Shown here piece after piece: positions 56,466-64,000 of a stretch of 64,000 bases of DNA. The stretch spans positions 124,001 to 188,000 of the forward strand of contig JAPTJF010000033.1 of NCBI GenBank assembly GCA_029339195.1. The letters are read 5' to 3'. Each line of letters opens with the position of its first letter. Positions within the stretch are counted from its first letter, which is position 1. This stretch comes from Micractinium sp. NFX-FRZ. Its lineage: Eukaryota; Chlorophyta; Trebouxiophyceae; Chlorellales; Chlorellaceae. Both the position numbers and the translations under genes were made by a program. A model generated the notes under the pieces. That model was given only the letters and a program-made list of their open reading frames with translations. It made no database searches and was not told the origin of the DNA.

Positions 56466-59400
56466 ATGGCGTCCCCCCGTCGCACCCTCGCTGGCGACGT
56501 GCAGCAGCTGGCGGCAGCTTTTGCCCCAGGCTTGGCCCAGCGTGCGGCGGGCATCTCGGAGGCGGTGGCGCGCCACGAGCAGGCGGGAGTGCAGGGCAGG
56601 ATGCTGCAGCTTGCCGGCATGCTGGCTCAGCCGGGCACGCAGGGAGATATGTGGCGGGCCATAGCAGCAGGGGATGCTGCAGGGCTGGCGGAGGCGCTGG
56701 CGTGCCTGCCGGCAGGGGAGGCTGGCACGTGGCTGGCAACACCTGGCCCGATTGGGATGCCGCCGCTTGGTCTGGCCGCTGCAATGGTGGGTGCATCTAT
56801 CCTGCGCCGGCTGTGCCACTCCGCATGGTGTGCGGTCTTGCTTACACACCCATCTGTGCCGCACAGTGTCACACCCAACCTTGCCCAGTCGCTGAGGCAG
56901 CCACGTGTCTAGCTGCAGGGCGCAGCCGAGGTGGCGCGCATGCTGCTGGACGCCGGTGCGCCGGTGGACGCTGAGGGCATGGGCACCACTGGCGCTGGGA
57001 CAGCGCTGCACTGGGCTGCAGGGCAGAGCAACCACAGCATGGTGGAGCTGCTTCTGAGCAGAGGTGGGTGGAGGGCCGCACCTTCTGAGCACAGGTGTGG
57101 CTGGGTGAGACGCAGCGGGGCTTGCTGCCGAGCAGAGGTGGGTGCATGCCCCAAACAGAAGGGGTTGCTTCTGTGCAGAGGTAGGTGGGAATCCCTCATC
57201 AACCTTGTGAGGCGAGAGACAAACGTGGACGGCCACGGATGCATGCCATTCCACCCAGGCTTGCCCGTCAAGGAAGTTGCGCCAAGCTCAGGCCCCGTGC
57301 CGAGCGTCCCTGCATGCCTGTCGGAGCTGCCCGAATGCAGGTGCAAACCCGCTGCACTTGGATGACCGCGGGCGGACCCCGCTGCGACGCTGTGTGGAGG
57401 AGTATTCATCCGGCGCAGCAGCGACCGGCGAACCCTTATCAGAGCTTGCGCCGGCCGAGCGGCAGGCTGCGCACGAGCGCTGCGTCTCCCTGCTGCAGGC
57501 AGCAGGTGCTGCAGCGCCCCCGGAGCTTCAGAGGACGAGGAAAGCGGCGGCTGCGTGCGGCCAGTGCGGCACAGAGGCAGGGCTCAAGAAGTGCAGCGGG
57601 TGGGTGGGTGGGTGGGTGGGCGTATTATCTTTTTGAGATGTGCACACGGACAGTCCTGGCAACTGTGTGCTTGCAGGCTTGGCAGTACCGGGGCACAAGC
57701 GTCCCTGTAAGCAAAGCCTGCCCTCCTTGTCCCCTGCCTGGCATGCAGGTGCAAGCTGGAGTGGTACTGCTCTGCGGCCTGCCAGAAGCTGGCATGGAGG
57801 GCCCACAAGCAGAGGTGTGCAGCCTGGCCAACACCCTTGTGCCTGCCTCGATGCTGCCTAATAGGTGTTGCCCCATGTAGGATGGTTTGCAAGGCCAGCC
57901 CTGGCCACAGAGTGAACACACAAACCGGGAGGCTGCCCCGCCTGCAGGTGCAAGGTGGCGGCTGCCATGCAGCGCCGCCTGGAGGTGCTGGCCGATGTGC
58001 AGCAGGGCATGCAAGACCGCTGGAGAGCCATGTATGCTCTGTCAGCCCACCCAGAGGCGGCTCGCCTGGCAAGCGAGCTGCAAGGCAAGTGCCCGGGCGT
58101 GGCCAGCCTTCAAGGCTATGCCAAAGCCTTGCTGATTCACCAACGAATGGTGGTCACGGCTCCTCTTACCTCCCCTGTCAAGAGTCTGCTTCAGCCCCGT
58201 GGGTTTGCCCTTCGTCTTAATGTGCACATCAGACAAACACTGATAGCATCTTGCCTCTCATGCCGCAGCGCTCAAGGTGCTGGTGAAGGCAGTGCCTGGC
58301 GACGTGCCCATCGCCGCAGGGCCCGCCCCGCACTACAGCTGCTGCATCCCAACTGTCAAGTGAGCTGCATGCAAGGCTGCTGCTGCTGCTGCTGCTGCTG
58401 TTTGAGTGGTTGCTGCGGTTGCTACCGAAGCATCGCTGCCGTGTCAGGTGGCGGCTGCTCTGTGCCAGCACAGACAGCAAGCCAATCGACGTCAGAGCTT
58501 GACTGTTGAACCACCGCTTGCCTGGCGCTTGATGCAGGGCTGTCTTGTCGGTTGTAGAGATGGTGTACGAGCACCAGCGGCAGCACGGCCTGGCAGCCAC
58601 CATCCCCACCATTCTGCAGGAGTTCTGCCAGCTGCGCTGCCCCCAGGTGCTGCTTGAGCGGCTGGCCAAGCCAGTCGCCCCAAAAGACGACCTGGAGTCC
58701 ACGCTCGCGCTGCTTGGCACCCTGAGCACCTGCGCTCATGCACTGGTGGGTGGGTTGCGGCTGGACGGTGCCCCCCGCTGGTGCCCAGTCTACGGCGTGG
58801 TGCCACGTGCTTGACTGGTGCCCAGGGCTTGATGGTCTGTGCTTGATGCATGCAGTGCGCATGTCCAGTGCGCTGGTTAGGTTTGAACCACCCATCACTA
58901 CTGTTGCCTGCATGCGTCCCGCAGGTGCTTCCCCGCGCCATGCTCGCTGCAGGGGACCCGCTGCCGGTGGCGCAGCTGCTGTGCACGCTGAGCGGCCATG
59001 CACAGCGGCCGCTGGACTGGCATGAGGCAGGCATGGCTGCTGGCATCTTAGGCCCTCTCGTTCTGACAGAGCGCCAGCAGCATGGCGAGCAGCAGCAGGC
59101 AGGGGGTGTGACGGGAGCAGCAGGTGGTGGGCGCAGCATGCTGACGTGGCTGCTGGCGGAGCAGCGCTTTTATGGCAGGATGATTGATGAGGTGGTGGAT
59201 GCAAACCGCGGCATGAATCGGGTAAGTGGACATGTCAAACAGTTGTGGGCCGGCTTTTTTAGGTGGACTGAGTGGTGACGCCCTCCACTTGCTGCCCAAC
59301 TTGTTGTGCTTTCCCATTTCCACACAAACCCTGTGCGCACATGCAGGGGATGCTGGAATTCCTGGCCTGCCTGTTCAGCGACTCTCGGGCGTGGGAGCAG

Positions 59401-60054
59401 CTGCAGCACTCAATGAGCGCGCGCAGAACATTCATGGCGATGCTTACTGCGATCGGCTGTCCTGGTGCGCACGGCAGTGCGGGTGCATTCGCGTCCCATC
59501 AACCGTGGAAGTCACAGTGCAGTTCAACATCAGGCTGTAGGCGTGCTGCCAGGTGCCGCACCCATCCTGTTGATACGGGGGGCTGCTCATGCCCATGCCA
59601 TTCCGCGTTTTTGATGCATGCAGACGTGCACGTTGCGGCAATTGGGGTGGACTGGCTGGCTTTCGCCTGCCAGGAGCAACCACCAATACTGCCGCGGCTG
59701 ACGTCGTTCTTCTGTGCTCCGCACTGCCGGCAGTCCTTGGAGCAGCAGCACCGCGACTTGGCAAACGTTATGTCGCGCGCTGCACAGGACATCCTGGGTC
59801 ACTTGGCAGATGCTGCCATGGCACATACTGTTGATGGCATCTTCACTCGCGTCACTCAGCTGCGGCGCAAGGCAGCAATGGTGCTGCTGCGCCTGCTGCG
59901 TGACACCAAGGGGGACATACGCACCGCCTGCAGGGCTGCCTGCCAGCCTCAGCAGCTGCAGGTGGCAGTGGCACTCGACGAGGGGGAGGGCGGCGAGAAG
60001 AGTGAGGCGGTGGCGGCGCGGCTGCGGCAGGCGATGGCCATCCTGCAAGTTTGA
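56466..60054 (+). CDS. Ankyrin-repeat and MYND-finger protein
   Basis: A probable adaptor. MYND fingers bind proline-rich peptides. Ten exons: 56466-56786, 56919-57063, 57341-57599, 57749-57814, 57948-58084, 58269-58359, 58538-58745, 58925-59221, 59347-59464, 59624-60054. Phases agree and give 690 residues. Ankyrin repeats lie at about 107-200 (EVARMLLDAGAPVDA, TALHWAAGQSNHSMVELLL, NPLHLDDRGRTPL). The MYND finger (about 229-268) has the full C-x2-C...C-x2-C...YCSAACQ...W..HK..C set, split over three exons. The C-terminal 420 residues are helical without a recognised domain (MVYEHQRQHGLAATIPTI, LLAEQRFYGRMIDEVV). The donor after exon 5 is a GC donor (GCAAGT at 58085), and the donor after exon 3 lies in a GGGT repeat. 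The tenth exon start is chosen by phase and could differ. Confidence 0.85.
57598..57620 (+). repeat. Perfect G-quadruplex motif on a splice donor
   Basis: Six GGG runs separated by single T overlap the 5' splice site of exon 3 of the ankyrin-MYND gene (GT at 57600-57601). Confidence 0.85.
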
Positions 60055-60629
60055 GCCTGCTGTGTCTGTGTGGGCCTTTGAGTGCGCGGCTGAACCTTGT
60101 TCCTGTGCCCGTCCAGCTGCATTTCATTCGCGCAATGCACAGCCCTCATTTTTACAAGACAACAATTGTTACATCAGCTGGCACACTTTTGAAGATATTT
60201 GTGAGAGGCATCTGGGCAGCAGCCAGGGGCACACAGGAACAGTAGTGCAGGAGGTGGCAAGTGTTGTGAGGAGCCCTGCTTGCAGCTGCAGTTGTTTAAC
60301 ACCGGATGCCCAAGCCCTGCGTGCTGCGAGAACTCCAATAATGTAACCAGCTGCCTGAAGCCCGCGCCCTCCATGCCGCCGCCTGCCTTCCTTCCTGTGC
60401 CACTGCTGCCGCCCGCTGAGGGCGGTTCGGTGCCGCCTCCTGCTGCTAGGGTTCTCGCCGGCATGTGCTGCCTTGCACTAAGTTTTGGGCTATACACGTG
60501 CCTTTCCCGCCCTCTAAGCGTACCGATCACGAACGGAAGCAAGCTGGCACTCTCCAGCCCAGCCGGGGCCGGCCATCGCTCAGTGCAGCAGCCCGCACCG
60601 CCACTCTCTTTCGAGTGCACGCAGCGCAC
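60055..60629. other. Intergenic region between ankyrin-MYND gene and secernin
   Basis: 3' UTR up to about 60370, then the secernin promoter or 5' UTR. The secernin frame is open upstream of its ATG but has no other ATG. Confidence 0.5.
60342..60346 (+). terminator. UGUAA polyadenylation motif for the ankyrin-MYND gene
   Basis: TGTAA 288 bases past the stop codon at 60054. Confidence 0.5.
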
Positions 60630-63465
<2,836 letters not shown>

Positions 63466-64000
63466 TGCGGTGTGATGCGGCGGCGCCGAGCCTTGCCATG
63501 CCTTGCCTTTATCTGACACACACAGCGATTGGGAGCTAGCAAGGCTCAGACACACAATATGATTATTGCGCCAGCTGTGTCCTGCCTGAGCATGGAGAGG
63601 CTCTGCCCCAGCCTTGGCTGCTGCTGCTGCTGCTGTGTTTGCTACCTCGTGCCACTCCCTTTGACCTTTGACCCGACATGCCCTGGCTGTATGGCACACG
63701 CATAAAATACGCTAGCCGGCCGCTGGCCACCCATCCAACTGCTGTTGCTGTCTTCCGGACCCGTCAGTGCGCCGGCCCCTGTGCCTGCAACCTGAGACCT
63801 GTAATTTTTACAGTTGGCTGGAGTACGTCATATGACATTCGCAATGTAAATCGTGTAATGAGTTATAAACATATCTTGAAGTCAAGTGCAGTCAAATGTT
63901 GGGTTTGGAGGAAGTTTCGATTTCCAGGGTGCCAGCGGGAGCAGGCCCAGGCGGCACGCGGCATGCGCTCTACCGCTGGGGGCACGGGCAGCCGCCAGAC
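63466..64000. other. 3' flank of secernin
   Basis: 3' UTR and downstream intergenic sequence. It is AT-richer around 63800-63900. No further gene is visible before the window ends. Confidence 0.55.
63800..63804 (+). terminator. UGUAA polyadenylation motif for secernin
   Basis: TGTAA 335 bases after the stop. Two more TGTAA motifs follow within 60 bases, around 63844 and 63855. Confidence 0.5.

Noticed and set aside
55950..57254. 434-codon minus-strand open frame
   Set aside because: It overlaps ankyrin exons of a phase-consistent plus-strand gene, crosses its introns and has no domain or organised composition.

Overview
The window looks like nuclear DNA from a Chlorella-type green alga (Trebouxiophyceae). 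The sequence is GC-rich. Nearly every gene is cut by several short GT-AG introns, and UGUAA-type polyadenylation motifs follow many stop codons. The proteins combine plant-type families (a Mut9-like kinase, an STY46-type kinase with an ACT domain, an AP2 protein) with families shared with animals (secernin, prenylcysteine oxidase, an ankyrin-MYND protein). The genus is inferred from gene style only. No rRNA, tRNA, CRISPR array or complete transposon was seen.

I placed exon boundaries by hand from splice sites and reading phase. For most genes every exon junction keeps the phase and the total is a whole number of codons, so I consider those models firm. The layout is: the 3' end of PEX10 (+, 64-551); a membrane-anchored HExxH protein (-, 1066-2755); a 15-exon Mut9-like kinase (-, 3849-11113) with an unknown gene inside its large tenth intron on the opposite strand (+, about 5833-7336); an RCC1-repeat protein (+, 11566-16069); prenylcysteine oxidase (-, 16561-20067); a 90-residue DFRP_C-like protein (+, 20253-20525); an STY46-like kinase (-, 21406-26821); TDP2 (+, 26985-29468); a CW plus AP2 protein (+, 30547-35334); and a 319-residue unknown (+, 35991-37274).

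The second half is less ordinary. Three paralogues with three GATA-like zinc fingers and long glutamine-rich tails lie on the minus strand (A 38153-39689, B 47277-49686, C 51390-53830). A leucine-rich-repeat receptor-like kinase (-, 40254-46024) sits between A and B. Copy C is followed upstream by an intact gene for a secreted alanine-rich protein (-, 54750-55712). Copy B is followed by a dead version of the same gene, with a lost start codon and a premature stop. This indicates a segmental duplication of a two-gene unit. The window ends with an ankyrin-MYND protein (+, 56466-60054) and secernin (+, 60630-63465).

Most genes are unrelated housekeeping or signalling functions. Four divergent pairs share short promoters (11114-11565, 20068-20252, 26822-26984, 55713-56465). 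The best leads for something new are the GATA-like/alanine-rich duplication, the nested gene in the kinase intron together with a second fragment of its own coding sequence, the receptor-like kinase, and the in-frame duplicated splice acceptor and the long hairpin in the RCC1 gene.
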